NCBI GenBank assembly: GCA_016845145.1
Contig: JAERTE010000141.1
Coordinates: forward strand, 1 to 64,000
Length of the DNA: 64,000 nt
Direction: 5' to 3'
From: Rhodospirillaceae bacterium
GTDB taxonomy: Bacteria; Pseudomonadota; Alphaproteobacteria; Rhodospirillales; Casp-alpha2
In this document: positions 24,476 to 33,834 of the stretch, in pieces
Layout of the letters: the number at the start of each line of letters is the position of its first letter
Position numbering within the stretch: position 1 is the stretch's first letter
The notes under the pieces: model-generated
Databases searched by the model: none
Told to the model about the DNA's origin: nothing
The model's input: the letters and a program-made list of their open reading frames with translations, nothing else
Translations under genes and position numbers: made by a program

Positions 24476-25504
24476 TTATCCCGCGTGTTTTTGAGCCGCT
24501 GAAATCAGTGCATCAACGTCAGTCTTTGCTGTATTGAACGCGGTCACCAGCCTGCAAATACCTGGTGCCCAACGGTTGTCATAAAAATGAAATCCATCTG
24601 CGTGCAGCGCGTCCGACATGCCGTCGGGCAGGCGAGGGAATAACATGTTCGCATCCACGGCGTAGGGAAACTCGATCCCCGCGACGTCTTTCAAACCGGC
24701 CTGCAGTTGCGCTGCCATTTGATTGGCATGGCGCGCGTTCTTGAGCCATAAGTCGTCGTCCAAATACGCGGCCATCTGCGCCGACAGCAGCCGCATTTTT
24801 GAGAACAAATGCCCAGCGCGTTTTCGCCGAAAAGCAAATGTGTCGGCCAGCGCTGTATCAAAAATGACCACGGCCTCAACGCCGAGCGCGCCGTTCTTGG
24901 TGGCGCCGAACGACAGCACATCGACACCCAACTTCCAACTCATCTCCGCCGGTGTGCAGCCGAGCCCGACCAAGGCATTGGCAAAACGGGCGCCATCCAT
25001 GTGCACGGCGAGACCATGTTTGCGTCCGATCTCGCTCAGCGTGCGTAATTCATCCAGGCTGTAGACGGTCCCCATCTCGGTGACCTGGGTGATGCTGAGC
25101 GCTGAGGGTTGCAGCATATGAACATCACCCTGGCCATAGGCGGCTTTCTCCGCCAGATCATCTGGGTCGAGTTTGCCGTCGGCCCCTTCGATGGGAATCA
25201 GGCGTGCGCCGCCGGAAAAGAACTCGGGCGCGCCGCATTCATCCTCATAGATATGGCTGGTCCAATGACACAGTACCGATCCATGCGGCGGGGTCATGAC
25301 CGATAGGGCTAGGGAATTGGCTGCCGTGCCGGTGGCAACCAGGAAAACCCGGGCGTCGGTCTCAAAAATATCTTGGATACGCTGTTCCACCGCCAAGGTG
25401 ATTTCGTCGTTGCCATAACCGGGTTGTGAACCGTCATTAGCGGCGAGCATGGCGTCGATGACCTGGCGCGCGGCGCCGGTCGTGTTGTCGCTGGCAAAGT
25501 TCAA
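24476..25504 (-). CDS. ltaE: Low-specificity L-threonine aldolase
   Basis: A 342-residue PLP enzyme of the threonine aldolase/beta-eliminating lyase family, cleaving L-threonine or L-allo-threonine to glycine and acetaldehyde. Visible are the substrate/PLP region FLVATGTAANSLALSVM, the PLP-stacking His in CHWTSHIYEDE, the aspartate of HGLAVHMDGARFANAL, and the Schiff-base lysine in VDVLSFGATKNGALG. Length matches the family. The start overlaps the stop of the JAMM peptidase gene by 4 bp, indicating coupled translation from the upstream pair of minus-strand genes. Confidence 0.92.
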   Translation of the reverse strand: MNFASDNTTGAARQVIDAMLAANDGSQPGYGNDEITLAVEQRIQDIFETDARVFLVATGTAANSLALSVMTPPHGSVLCHWTSHIYEDECGAPEFFSGGARLIPIEGADGKLDPDDLAEKAAYGQGDVHMLQPSALSITQVTEMGTVYSLDELRTLSEIGRKHGLAVHMDGARFANALVGLGCTPAEMSWKLGVDVLSFGATKNGALGVEAVVIFDTALADTFAFRRKRAGHLFSKMRLLSAQMAAYLDDDLWLKNARHANQMAAQLQAGLKDVAGIEFPYAVDANMLFPRLPDGMSDALHADGFHFYDNRWAPGICRLVTAFNTAKTDVDALISAAQKHAG

Positions 25505-25986
25505 GTTGAGATGTCTCCGCTATTTGAGAGTGGCGCAGAAGAATAGGTGGCAGCATCAGCAATGTGCAACGGAATTTCCTGAAATGCACTGGCATCGGGT
25601 AGAACCCTGTGCGCGCGGATGTCCAATACGCCGGCAGTGCCGACCGATACGATGACCCATACGAGATCGGGCTCGTAGGCCATGGTAAGATCGCGCGCTG
25701 AAGGCACCGCCGGGTGATTGGGGTGAGAATGGTAATGCCCCACAATGTGAGTATCACTGCCGTCGTCTGCAAGTTCGCGCATCAGATCGAACCGCACTTG
25801 CGGATCAACCTCGAAACTGTCGCGGATCGAGCCTGTTGCCATGTTGCGACTGGGCACCACCCGCGTGACAGAAATGGCGTCGTCAGAGTCTCGGTTGCCC
25901 GCCAGCAGTCCGCAGCACTCATTGGGAAAGGCTGTGGTGGCAGCAGTGCCAATTTCCTGGGCGGCGTCGTGATTCAACCGGATCAT
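25501..25986 (-). CDS. JAMM/M67-family metallopeptidase
   Basis: A 161-residue Mov34/MPN (JAB1) domain protein. The zinc motif is complete: catalytic Glu in NECCGLLAG and the HxHPx(n)SxxD run GHYHSHPNHPAVPSARD. Stand-alone bacterial proteins of this size are metal-dependent isopeptidases, often acting on ubiquitin-like sulfur carriers (CysO/Mec type); the substrate here is not evident. It overlaps its neighbours by 4 bp on both sides. Confidence 0.9.
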   Translation of the reverse strand: MIRLNHDAAQEIGTAATTAFPNECCGLLAGNRDSDDAISVTRVVPSRNMATGSIRDSFEVDPQVRFDLMRELADDGSDTHIVGHYHSHPNHPAVPSARDLTMAYEPDLVWVIVSVGTAGVLDIRAHRVLPDASAFQEIPLHIADAATYSSAPLSNSGDIST

Positions 25987-26354
25987 GGAGAGAGGCTATA
26001 GCTGCCCAGAACCCGACCGGTTTGCGACTCGAGCACAATGACTCGGTGACAATGACCTGGTGGCCCAATCGTAAGGTAGGCGCGTGGGCCGTCCGGATTG
26101 ACGTCAGTCACCAAACATCCGGCCGGCAGGCCCAGCGAAATGTCCCCAAACGATTGTGGAGGAACCTGCGATTCGGGCGGCGCTATGGAGTTCTGAACAA
26201 CAGGTGTCGCAGTCTCCGACGGGGTATCCACAAACAGATGCGAAAGCCGCCAGTCCGGATTCTGGGATTTCTTATAGAATCCGTAGCCCAGCAGCAGTAG
26301 GCCACCGACAATGAGTATACCAAGCAACGTGACAAGGGACTTGAGCCAACGCAT
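25983..26354 (-). CDS. Single-span membrane protein of unknown function
   Basis: A 123-residue protein with one N-terminal membrane helix (SLVTLLGILIVGGLLLLGYG) followed by a Pro/Ser-rich linker and a small domain with two cysteines (LPAGCLVTDVNPDG, GPPGHCHRVIVLE), presumably periplasmic. The C-terminal part (RVIVLESQTGRVLGSYSLSP) is beta-rich. Family not recognised. It overlaps the JAMM gene by 4 bp and is the first gene of this minus-strand set, divergent from rluD. Confidence 0.65.
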   Translation of the reverse strand: MRWLKSLVTLLGILIVGGLLLLGYGFYKKSQNPDWRLSHLFVDTPSETATPVVQNSIAPPESQVPPQSFGDISLGLPAGCLVTDVNPDGPRAYLTIGPPGHCHRVIVLESQTGRVLGSYSLSP

Positions 26355-26401
26355 CTTTGCGGTCCAGTCTAGTTCCAGTTTCCTCGGAAAGGCGGTTTAG
26401 C

Positions 26402-27376
26402 ATGAGCGGCGGCACTACGTACACCGTAAAGGTGGGAAAAGACGAGACAGGCAAGCGTCTGGACCGTGTCTTGGCCGATGCCCTGCCCGCACTTTCGCGC
26501 ACCCGGATTAGGTCTCTCATGGAAGAGGGCCGTGTGACAGGCGCAACAGGCCGCAAAGCAACCAATCCGGCCGCGAAAGCCAAAATGGGAGAAACCTTCG
26601 TGGTTTTTGAGCCGCCGCCAACACCGGCCGTGCCGATCGCGCAGGATATTCCATTGGATGTGGTGTTTGAGGACGAGCATCTGATCGTTGTCGACAAGCC
26701 TGCTGGGCTGGTTGTCCATCCGGCTGCCGGGCACGGCGACGGAACGTTGGTCAACGCATTGCTGCATCACTGCCGCGGAAGTCTATCGGGTGTCGGTGGG
26801 GTGACGCGTCCCGGGATTGTGCATCGCCTGGACAAGGATACCAGCGGGTTGTTAGTTGCCGCCAAAAGCGATGCCGCGCATCAGGGCTTGGCGGCCCAAT
26901 TCGCCGATCATTCGATAGAACGCGCCTACAAGGCGATGGTCTGGGGTGTGCCGCGGCCCGCAAAAGGAACGGTAAGGGGCAACATAGGGCGCTCTCCTCA
27001 CAACCGAAAGAAAATGGCCGTCGTGCGGCGCGGCGGAAAGGCGGCTGTCACCCACTATCGTGTCGAACGGCGGTTTGGCGATCTGGCATCGCTGGTGGAA
27101 TGCCGGCTTGAGACCGGGCGAACCCATCAGATACGTGTTCACCTGTCGTCGATTTCACATCCGGTGATGGGCGATGCGGTGTATGGCGGTGGTTTGCGCC
27201 GCTGTCCAGCGTCCGCGCCGGAAACCTTACGTCATATGCTGCAGCATATAGAAGCACAGCTGCTCCACGCCGTATTGCTGGGTTTTACCCACCCTATTAC
27301 GCAGCGGCAACTGCATTTTGAATCAAAAAAGCTTAATAAAATCAGCGATATAATAAAAAGTTTAGATAGCATATAG
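26402..27376 (+). CDS. rluD: 23S rRNA pseudouridine synthase RluD family
   Basis: A 324-residue RluA-family synthase that isomerises uridines in 23S rRNA. An N-terminal S4 domain (TGKRLDRVLADALPALSRTR) precedes the catalytic domain with VVDKPAGLVVHPAAGHGDG and the catalytic aspartate in GIVHRLDKDTSGLLVAAKSD, followed by LETGRTHQIRVHLSSISHPV. I chose the ATG at 26402 because GGAAAGGCGG lies just upstream and the S4 domain starts there. The last ~20 residues (KKLNKISDIIKSLDSI) are encoded by strikingly AT-rich DNA, unlike the rest of the gene, and may be a recently altered 3' end. Confidence 0.93.
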   Translation: MSGGTTYTVKVGKDETGKRLDRVLADALPALSRTRIRSLMEEGRVTGATGRKATNPAAKAKMGETFVVFEPPPTPAVPIAQDIPLDVVFEDEHLIVVDKPAGLVVHPAAGHGDGTLVNALLHHCRGSLSGVGGVTRPGIVHRLDKDTSGLLVAAKSDAAHQGLAAQFADHSIERAYKAMVWGVPRPAKGTVRGNIGRSPHNRKKMAVVRRGGKAAVTHYRVERRFGDLASLVECRLETGRTHQIRVHLSSISHPVMGDAVYGGGLRRCPASAPETLRHMLQHIEAQLLHAVLLGFTHPITQRQLHFESKKLNKISDIIKSLDSI

Positions 27377-27388
27377 AAAATATCTATA

Positions 27389-27413
27389 CTTGACTAAACA
27401 AGTCGTGTATTAT
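27389..27413 (+). promoter_or_regulatory. Possible rpoH promoter elements
   Basis: An AT-rich block upstream of rpoH contains CTTGAC (27389-27394) and, 13 bp later, TATTAT (27408-27413). The spacing is too short for sigma-70 but near that of heat-shock (sigma-32) promoters; the -10 part matches poorly. Low certainty. Confidence 0.25.
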
Positions 27414-27488
27414 CCGTTTTGACCGTAAAACGAAGGGCAAATCGAGGCTATGTGCCGACGATATGCGAAATGAGCGGAGGCGAATATC

Positions 27489-28373
27489 ATGGCCACACGA
27501 AACCATCGGGCCAGTTTCTTTCCCGAAGATAATTTGAACTCCTATCTCAGGCGTATCCGAACCTATCCGATGTTGGAAGCGACGGAGGAAGCCGATTTAG
27601 CGCGCAGTTGGCGCGACCGGCAGGATGCGGCGGCAATGGAACGTATGGTAACCAGCCACCTGCGGTTGGTGGCGAAAATTGCCATGGGGTATCGCGGCTA
27701 CGGGTTGCCGGTGGCAGACCTGATTGCCGAGGGCAACGTCGGCATGATGCAAGCGGTCAACAAGTTCGATCCGGAGCGCGGCTTTCGCTTGGCGACCTAT
27801 GCGATGTGGTGGATAAGGGCTTCAATTCAGGAATACATTTTGCATTCATGGTCGCTGGTGAAAATGGGAACCACGGCCGCGCAAAAGAAGTTGTTTTTTA
27901 ATCTACGGAAATTGAAAGCCCATATCGGCGCGCTGGAAGATGGCGATTTGCGCCCCGAACAGGTGAGCGAGATCTCCATGCGCCTGCAGGTTTCCGAAAC
28001 CGAGGTTATCAATATGAACCGCCGCTTGGGTGGTGGTGATCACTCCTTGAATGCGCCGTTGCGCGAAGAAGGCGAGGGCGAATGGCAAGATTGGCTGGTT
28101 GACGATACCGATGACCAGGAAGTTATGGTGGGGGACGCTGAGGAATTCACGGGCCGCCGCGCGCTCCTGCACGATGCGCTAAAAGGTTTGTCGGACCGCG
28201 AGCGCCACATTATCACCGAGCGACGCATGAAGGAGAGCCCGTCGACATTGCAGAACCTGAGTGACCGCTACGGCATTTCGCGTGAGCGCGTGCGTCAGAT
28301 CGAAGTGCGGGCCTTCGAAAAGATTCGGAAAACCGTAAAGAATGCGGTGATCGACCAGCGGATCATGCACTAA
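27489..28373 (+). CDS. rpoH: RNA polymerase heat-shock sigma factor RpoH (sigma-32)
   Basis: A 294-residue group-3-like sigma factor. Region 2 is intact (HLRLVAKIAMGYRGYGLPVA; GFRLATYAMWWIRASIQEYI), followed by the RpoH box (QKKLFFNLRKLK), which identifies it among sigma factors. Region 4.2 ends the protein (LSDRYGISRERVRQIEVRAF). The ribosome binding site is GAGCGGAGG. It directs transcription of chaperone and protease genes. The stand-alone position behind rluD is common in alphaproteobacteria. Confidence 0.96.
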   Translation: MATRNHRASFFPEDNLNSYLRRIRTYPMLEATEEADLARSWRDRQDAAAMERMVTSHLRLVAKIAMGYRGYGLPVADLIAEGNVGMMQAVNKFDPERGFRLATYAMWWIRASIQEYILHSWSLVKMGTTAAQKKLFFNLRKLKAHIGALEDGDLRPEQVSEISMRLQVSETEVINMNRRLGGGDHSLNAPLREEGEGEWQDWLVDDTDDQEVMVGDAEEFTGRRALLHDALKGLSDRERHIITERRMKESPSTLQNLSDRYGISRERVRQIEVRAFEKIRKTVKNAVIDQRIMH

Positions 28374-28384
28374 CGCGCAATAAG

Positions 28385-28882
28385 CTAACCAGCCGGTGCT
28401 GGCGTGGTAGTGGTGCCGCTGGGCTCTTCCATCATTGATACTTCGGGCCCCCATTCCTGGACGATGTCATCTTGCAGGGAGCGTAGGAACATGACCCGGC
28501 GCTCGGCGAGAACTGTCAGAAACGCGCTGACCACGGGTGGGATGGCAAGGAACATCATCCAGCCAAATCCAGCAGCCGAATACATAATCAGAAGCGAAAA
28601 GATGTTGGAAATGATATCTATTGCGCCGGCAATTTCGAGGCCGTCGGCCCATACCTTCATCACATAGGGAAAGACACCGCAAAGATTTAAGCCGCCGACG
28701 CAAAATGTTGCGTATTTTTGATCCGTCCGATCGCAAAGCCATGCAACGCCGGATGGCAGCATACCTGCGGCGAAAACGATAATCGTCGGCATAGAGAAAT
28801 ACATGAGTGGTACGAGTGCTGCCCCAATACCTAGGATCAATGTCCAGTTTCGACCTTCTCCCGTTGCGTTGTTCAGCGCCAT
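28385..28882 (-). CDS. Membrane protein of unknown function, partner of the pseudokinase
   Basis: A 165-residue protein with four predicted hydrophobic segments (WTLILGIGAALVPLMYFSM; TIIVFAAGMLPSGVAWL; ATFCVGGLNLCGVFPYVMKV; FGWMMFLAIPPVVSAFLTVL) and a polar C-terminal tail rich in Thr/Pro. I do not recognise the family. It follows the pseudokinase gene by 9 bp on the same strand and is convergent with rpoH, so a joint role with the pseudokinase is likely. Confidence 0.7.
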   Translation of the reverse strand: MALNNATGEGRNWTLILGIGAALVPLMYFSMPTIIVFAAGMLPSGVAWLCDRTDQKYATFCVGGLNLCGVFPYVMKVWADGLEIAGAIDIISNIFSLLIMYSAAGFGWMMFLAIPPVVSAFLTVLAERRVMFLRSLQDDIVQEWGPEVSMMEEPSGTTTTPAPAG

Positions 28883-28891
28883 TGCATGCCC

Positions 28892-31027
28892 CTACATAAT
28901 TTCCATTACCAGTAGGATCGACACGACAGTCAATCCAAGCATGATCGAAATTGTTGCAGCCGCCTGTTGGCCGGAACGCTCGGCTTTGGTCAACCGTTCC
29001 TCTCCGGCGCCCTCGATATCGCGAACTTCTTCCTCGGCCTCCAACCACTCCTCTTGTGCGGTTCGAAATCCATCTCCGTCTTCTCGCCGTTTCTCCGCAT
29101 CGTCGATCAGGTTGAAGATCTCAGGTAGGCTGCCTTTGCGCACCAGCCTGGGTATTTCTTTTTCCAGTTCGTCCCGTGTGTGGCGGTTGTGATAGGCGTT
29201 GATCGCCGGTCCCAACAGGCCGCCAACCCAACTCGCAAGCGCCAGAACAGACGGCGCGCGGAGTTTCCACTGCAAGAATGCAAGCAGGCTCAACATGCCG
29301 ATTATGGAGGTGTCTTCCTTTGGCGCGGCGAGCGCCTTTAAGTGCGGGTGGATGTCTTGATCAAATCGGGCCGCGATAAAGGCGGCAATATGGCGATCAA
29401 TCGGGCGGCTGGATGTGTCCGCCGAGGTGGCGGCATCCTCCATGGCGGGCAGAAGATGTTCAACGACCATGACGTTGTGCTTGATGATCAGCGGGCTGAT
29501 GCACGCGAAGCCCGGATTGGCTTCGTAAACCACCCGTTCAAGCCCGTATCCGGGGTCGTTGATGGACAGCAAGCCCTTCAATTTCGCAATGTTCTTTTGT
29601 GCATCCAATTGCGCGCGGTTCAACCGATCACGGGATGAAAACCACATCCCCGGCAAATCATGGGCCAATATCTGTGCTGCGGCTTGCGGGTCGCCTTTAC
29701 GGCTCCAATGAATAGCCAGCAAGGGGCCGAAACCATCGGGCATGAACGACATGCCTTTGTATCGAATGGGCGCTTCTGAATCGAGAATCGTTGAGACTTT
29801 AGCGATCAGATAGTCGTCCGATCCTTGATGATTGTCGGTATGGAATTTCGCCGTCTGGATGGCGCCGCGAAGGGTTTCCAGGATGCCCGAGCCTTCGGGA
29901 TATCGTTTGATCCAGTTAACGAAGTCGTCGGATTGTATCGCCTTTACGGCGTCTTGCGGATGCTGGGCGAAATGCCAGGCGAGGGTGCGGAACGTGAGGT
30001 GTTCGCGTTTGCGAAAACGGTAAGGGACCTCGGAGCGTTTGGCCGGGAGTTTTTTGACGGGATTGGTTTTTTGCCCCGTGACCCAGTTATTAACCTCATT
30101 GTAGTTCCAGCGAACCGAAACGTCATCTATGAGCATGCTTCGCAGCGGCTCGATCAGCGCCAGCGGGAGGCGGGTGTTGCCGCAAAGCGCCGTGTAGCTG
30201 CCCATTTCCAAGCGTTGATGTAGTAGAACTTCGGGCTTCACCTTGGCGACCGGATTATACCCGATAACAAGATGAATGATGGTTACGGCCAGCGCGAAAA
30301 TGTCGTCTCGAATATCTCCTGCCCCGCGCCCTTCGGGCTGGCAACTGGCACGGTCCAGGGGTTCGAAATCAGCCGGTTGGTCGAAACCTGGAGGCGCCGT
30401 GACATGCGGGCCGAGCACAATCTCTTCCATATCTTCATCCAGGAAATAGAGATTGTTGGGGCGGACGGCCCGATGCGGCCCAGTTGCCTCGTTGAGGACC
30501 TGCAGTCCTTCGATGATTGGTTCGGCGACTTTGCGGGGAACGTCGTACTCCGTAATCCGCGCTTCTTTTTTGTGCAAACGATCAACAACACGCCCACCCA
30601 GCGGGCGTTCATAAATGATAACCATTGAGGCTTGGCCCAGGGGCGGCCAAAAGACCACGTCCCAATCGACCAACGGCAATAACCCTGCGTGATCTTGCCC
30701 TTTCAGGACTTTGATCGCTTCGATCTGCACAGGCAATCCAGGCGTACATGCGAGCGCGAAAAGCTTGTAAGAGAGATCACGCCGATCTTCGACGGCATAG
30801 GCTTTCGCCGATGGTTGGTCGAACTCTGGCAGTGGGTTTGCCGTGTCGACCAGGTAGCGTTCGCGCAATAATACCGGTCCGCCACGCGCAGCAGACGCGC
30901 CAACAGCCGGTGGTGGCGATAAGCCATCACTTTCGTCCGCGCCGTCCGGCGCGTCAATGTCGGGAGGGACCAAGCCTTCCGGCAGATCCGTGCCCGTTTC
31001 TTCCGTATCCAAAGGCTGTTCTGCCAT
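28892..31027 (-). CDS. Large protein kinase-like (probable pseudokinase) membrane-anchored protein
   Basis: A 711-residue protein. Residues ~60-330 follow the protein-kinase fold: VQIEAIKVLKGQDHAGLLPL, an IIYERPLGGRVVDRL hinge, and a catalytic-loop counterpart HRAVRPNNLYFLD. The HRD aspartate is replaced by Ala and no DFG is visible (IVLGPH at that place), so phosphotransfer is unlikely. A long helical region of unknown fold follows, with a coiled stretch near the end (AQEEWLEAEEEVRDIEGAGE) and a C-terminal membrane helix (TISIMLGLTVVSILLVMEIM). It probably acts as a membrane-tethered scaffold or nucleotide sensor. It is followed by a small membrane protein gene 9 bp downstream. Confidence 0.75.
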   Translation of the reverse strand: MAEQPLDTEETGTDLPEGLVPPDIDAPDGADESDGLSPPPAVGASAARGGPVLLRERYLVDTANPLPEFDQPSAKAYAVEDRRDLSYKLFALACTPGLPVQIEAIKVLKGQDHAGLLPLVDWDVVFWPPLGQASMVIIYERPLGGRVVDRLHKKEARITEYDVPRKVAEPIIEGLQVLNEATGPHRAVRPNNLYFLDEDMEEIVLGPHVTAPPGFDQPADFEPLDRASCQPEGRGAGDIRDDIFALAVTIIHLVIGYNPVAKVKPEVLLHQRLEMGSYTALCGNTRLPLALIEPLRSMLIDDVSVRWNYNEVNNWVTGQKTNPVKKLPAKRSEVPYRFRKREHLTFRTLAWHFAQHPQDAVKAIQSDDFVNWIKRYPEGSGILETLRGAIQTAKFHTDNHQGSDDYLIAKVSTILDSEAPIRYKGMSFMPDGFGPLLAIHWSRKGDPQAAAQILAHDLPGMWFSSRDRLNRAQLDAQKNIAKLKGLLSINDPGYGLERVVYEANPGFACISPLIIKHNVMVVEHLLPAMEDAATSADTSSRPIDRHIAAFIAARFDQDIHPHLKALAAPKEDTSIIGMLSLLAFLQWKLRAPSVLALASWVGGLLGPAINAYHNRHTRDELEKEIPRLVRKGSLPEIFNLIDDAEKRREDGDGFRTAQEEWLEAEEEVRDIEGAGEERLTKAERSGQQAAATISIMLGLTVVSILLVMEIM

Positions 31028-31165
31028 GGTTTAGGTTCCCGGTGGGCACGCTAAAACAGCCAGCATAAGCCGGCAGTTACGTATTTTGACAGATTCTAAC
31101 GGGCAACTCGTTGCTAAACAATGAACTTTTTTCTGCGTGCCCTCATCGGGAACCAGCGGTTAGCG

Positions 31166-32458
31166 TTAGTCGGCGAACGGATCATGCACCAAAACAGTGT
31201 CGTCGCGCTCGGGGCTGGTGGAGAGCAGGGATACCGGCGCCTCGATCAGTTCCTCGATGCGGCGTACGTATTTGATCGCCGTTGCTGGCAAGTCCGCCCA
31301 GGTTCTGGCCCCTTGAGTACTATCCGACCATCCCTCCAGGGTCTCATAGATGGGTTCCACCCGCGCCTGGCCAACCGTCGACGCCGGAAGGTGGTCGAGA
31401 ATCTCACCATCAAGTTTGTACCCTGTGCAGACTTTCAACTCGTCGAAGCCGTCGAGTACATCTAGCTTGGTCAAAGCAATACCATCTATGCCGTTGACCT
31501 TGATGGCTTGGCGGACAAGAACCGCATCAAACCATCCACACCGCCGCGCGCGTCCCGTGACCGTCCCGAACTCGTGACCGCGCTCGCCCAGCATTTGTCC
31601 GATTTCGTTTTCCTGCTCGGTCGGAAATGGCCCGCCGCCAACGCGGGTTGTGTAGGCTTTTGTGATGCCGAGCACGAAGCCGATGGCCTTGGGGCCTTGG
31701 CCGGTGCCGACTGCCGCTTGCGCGGAAACCGTATTTGATGAGGTCACGTAGGGATAGGTGCCGTGATCGATATCCAGCATGGTACCTTGCGCGCCCTCGT
31801 ACAAGATTCGCTTACCATGTTTACGGGCATTGTCGAGAATCTGCCAAGTTGTATCCATAAACGGCGCCATTTTGGGCGCAACTTCGCGCAGTTGCTCCAG
31901 CAACTCGGCCTTGTCGATTTCGTCCATTTCCATGCCACGCAGCAGTGCATTGTGGTGGAACAGCAGCCGATCGATCTTATCTTCCAACACATCTAGATCG
32001 GCAAGATCGCCCAGTCGAATGGCGCGGCGCGCCGTCTTGTCTTCATAAGCCGGGCCGATACCGCGTCCGGTGGTGCCGATTTTGCCTTTGCCGGCGGCTT
32101 TTTCACGCGCCAGATCAAGGTTGCGGTGTAGCGGTAAAATCAATGTGGCGCCCTCGGAGATACGAAGGTTTGCCGGTCCGATCTCAACACCTTTTTCAGT
32201 GACTGTTTCAATCTCGCCCAGCAAGGCCCAGGGGTCCAAAACAACGCCGTTTCCGATGATTGAGAGTTTGCCAGGGCGCACAATCCCCGACGGCAAAAGG
32301 CTGAGTTTGTAGGTGACGCCGTCAATGACCAGCGTATGACCGGCATTATGGCCACCCTGAAACCGCGCCACCACGTCGGCCCGTTCCGACAACCAATCGA
32401 CAATTTTGCCTTTGCCTTCGTCGCCCCACTGGGCGCCGACCACTACGACGTTGGCCAT
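31166..32458 (-). CDS. purA: Adenylosuccinate synthetase
   Basis: A 430-residue enzyme joining IMP and aspartate with GTP, first step from IMP to AMP. Family motifs are complete: [20 protein letters not shown] at the N-terminus, [46 protein letters not shown], and the GTP-site region [12 protein letters not shown]. Length is standard. It lies 22 bp behind hisZ on the same strand, an arrangement seen in many alphaproteobacteria. Confidence 0.97.
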   Translation of the reverse strand: MANVVVVGAQWGDEGKGKIVDWLSERADVVARFQGGHNAGHTLVIDGVTYKLSLLPSGIVRPGKLSIIGNGVVLDPWALLGEIETVTEKGVEIGPANLRISEGATLILPLHRNLDLAREKAAGKGKIGTTGRGIGPAYEDKTARRAIRLGDLADLDVLEDKIDRLLFHHNALLRGMEMDEIDKAELLEQLREVAPKMAPFMDTTWQILDNARKHGKRILYEGAQGTMLDIDHGTYPYVTSSNTVSAQAAVGTGQGPKAIGFVLGITKAYTTRVGGGPFPTEQENEIGQMLGERGHEFGTVTGRARRCGWFDAVLVRQAIKVNGIDGIALTKLDVLDGFDELKVCTGYKLDGEILDHLPASTVGQARVEPIYETLEGWSDSTQGARTWADLPATAIKYVRRIEELIEAPVSLLSTSPERDDTVLVHDPFAD

Positions 32459-32480
32459 GCTTCGTCTCCGTCTTTCTTGG

Positions 32481-33647
32481 TTAATTGATTTCCGTGATAG
32501 TACCGTCTACGGCGAGGTGGGTACATCCCAGGCGCCGCGCTTCTTGAGAATCGTCTGCGACCGCTACCAATCCCGTTACCGTTGCCCGGCCTTCGGTGCG
32601 TAATTTTTGCGCCGCTTGCGGTTCGGTGCCGGCGGGAATGAATATGCGCTCCGGCGGCGCTGGGCGGGGAACCGCTTTCAAAATGGTGTCCATAAACAAG
32701 GTCAAACCCGTTGCCGGCTCGCCGTCCCCGTGTTGCAGGCCTGCGATATATCGCCCCCCGCGTCCAAGTTCGCCACGCACGCTACGGGCAAAAAAGCTAC
32801 ATGTTACGCCGCTATGGTACTCAAACCCGCGGTTCTCCACCGGATCTACGGTAAGCGTCAGGTCCGGTGCCTGATCGCGTACCGCCGAGATCACAGCCTC
32901 CAGCGCGTCTTTTTCCTGGGTGCCCGCGGTCCCGAGGTCCAACTTGGAAAGGATATCCATTGTTTCGTTTGCCGGGCCGGCTGCAGAAAGCATTGTCGTG
33001 AGTGTTTTCGCTGCGGCTTCACCCAGTGATTCTGAAAGAGCGACAATGCCGGCGGCGTCTTTGCGGTCAAGCGCTTGGCGAAGCTCGGTGACAATAGCGG
33101 GCTCTAGCGCCAAGGGCTGGCAGTAGGCGGGCACCAAGGTCGGCATCGACAGATCGATGGATACATCGTCGACGCCGAGCGTCGCGAGCGCTTGTGCCGC
33201 CATAATAATCACTTCGGCATCGGCACTCGGTTGATCGGACCCAATCAATTCGGCTCCGACCTGTGCAAACTGCCGCTCCGGACGAGCGTGTGACCCGCGC
33301 ACGCGAACGATCTGTCCGGCGTAGCTGAGACGCAAGGGGCGAGGAGCGCCACCCAGGCGCGTTGTAGCGATCCGCGCCATCTGTGGTGTCATATCCGCGC
33401 GAACAGCCATCATTCGCTGAGAAACCGGATCCATGAGCCGAAAAGTATCTTGTGTGACGGCGGTGCCGAGCCCGGAAAGCAAAGTCTCCTCGAATTCGAT
33501 CAGCGGCGGCTTAACGCGGTCGTAGCCGAAGCCGGCAAAAAAGCCGATCAAGCGCTCCAGCTGCGCAGCCTCGAAGTCGGCGTCTGGAGCCAAGACATCC
33601 GCAATTCCGGCCGGTAGCAATGCGCTGGCGTCGTTTTCGTTTACCAT
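32481..33647 (-). CDS. hisZ: ATP phosphoribosyltransferase regulatory subunit HisZ
   Basis: A 388-residue paralogue of histidyl-tRNA synthetase lacking the anticodon domain, the regulatory partner of the short HisG in the first step of histidine synthesis. HisRS-like motif 2 ([20 protein letters not shown]) and the region [20 protein letters not shown] are present, and the C-terminal part ([20 protein letters not shown]) corresponds to the HisRS active-site domain. No hisG is visible nearby. Upstream gene of the hisZ-purA pair. Confidence 0.92.
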   Translation of the reverse strand: MVNENDASALLPAGIADVLAPDADFEAAQLERLIGFFAGFGYDRVKPPLIEFEETLLSGLGTAVTQDTFRLMDPVSQRMMAVRADMTPQMARIATTRLGGAPRPLRLSYAGQIVRVRGSHARPERQFAQVGAELIGSDQPSADAEVIIMAAQALATLGVDDVSIDLSMPTLVPAYCQPLALEPAIVTELRQALDRKDAAGIVALSESLGEAAAKTLTTMLSAAGPANETMDILSKLDLGTAGTQEKDALEAVISAVRDQAPDLTLTVDPVENRGFEYHSGVTCSFFARSVRGELGRGGRYIAGLQHGDGEPATGLTLFMDTILKAVPRPAPPERIFIPAGTEPQAAQKLRTEGRATVTGLVAVADDSQEARRLGCTHLAVDGTITEIN

Positions 33648-33792
33648 CTTCGACCTTGGTGTTTATCGATAGCCGTAAGTCGTGGGTTGCAAGATATAGG
33701 CAACAAAAGAGGCCGAGACGAGGGCGTCGCGACCTCACAAGTCTTCTTTTGAATTACCTAGCGAAATCGACCGGTAAGAGCAAGAAAATCAC

Positions 33793-33834
33793 GGGGTCAG
33801 AAAGAGCGGGCCACAAAGAGGGGATCAGAAAGAA
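33793..33834 (+). repeat. Short direct repeat GGGG(A)TCAGAAAGA
   Basis: GGGGTCAGAAAGA at 33793 and GGGGATCAGAAAGA at 33820 are near-identical, 27 bp apart, and the second overlaps the stop of the GGDEF-EAL gene. A similar GGGGTCAGAAA occurs at 63369. They may be remnants of a dispersed repeat or mobile element end. Confidence 0.4.
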
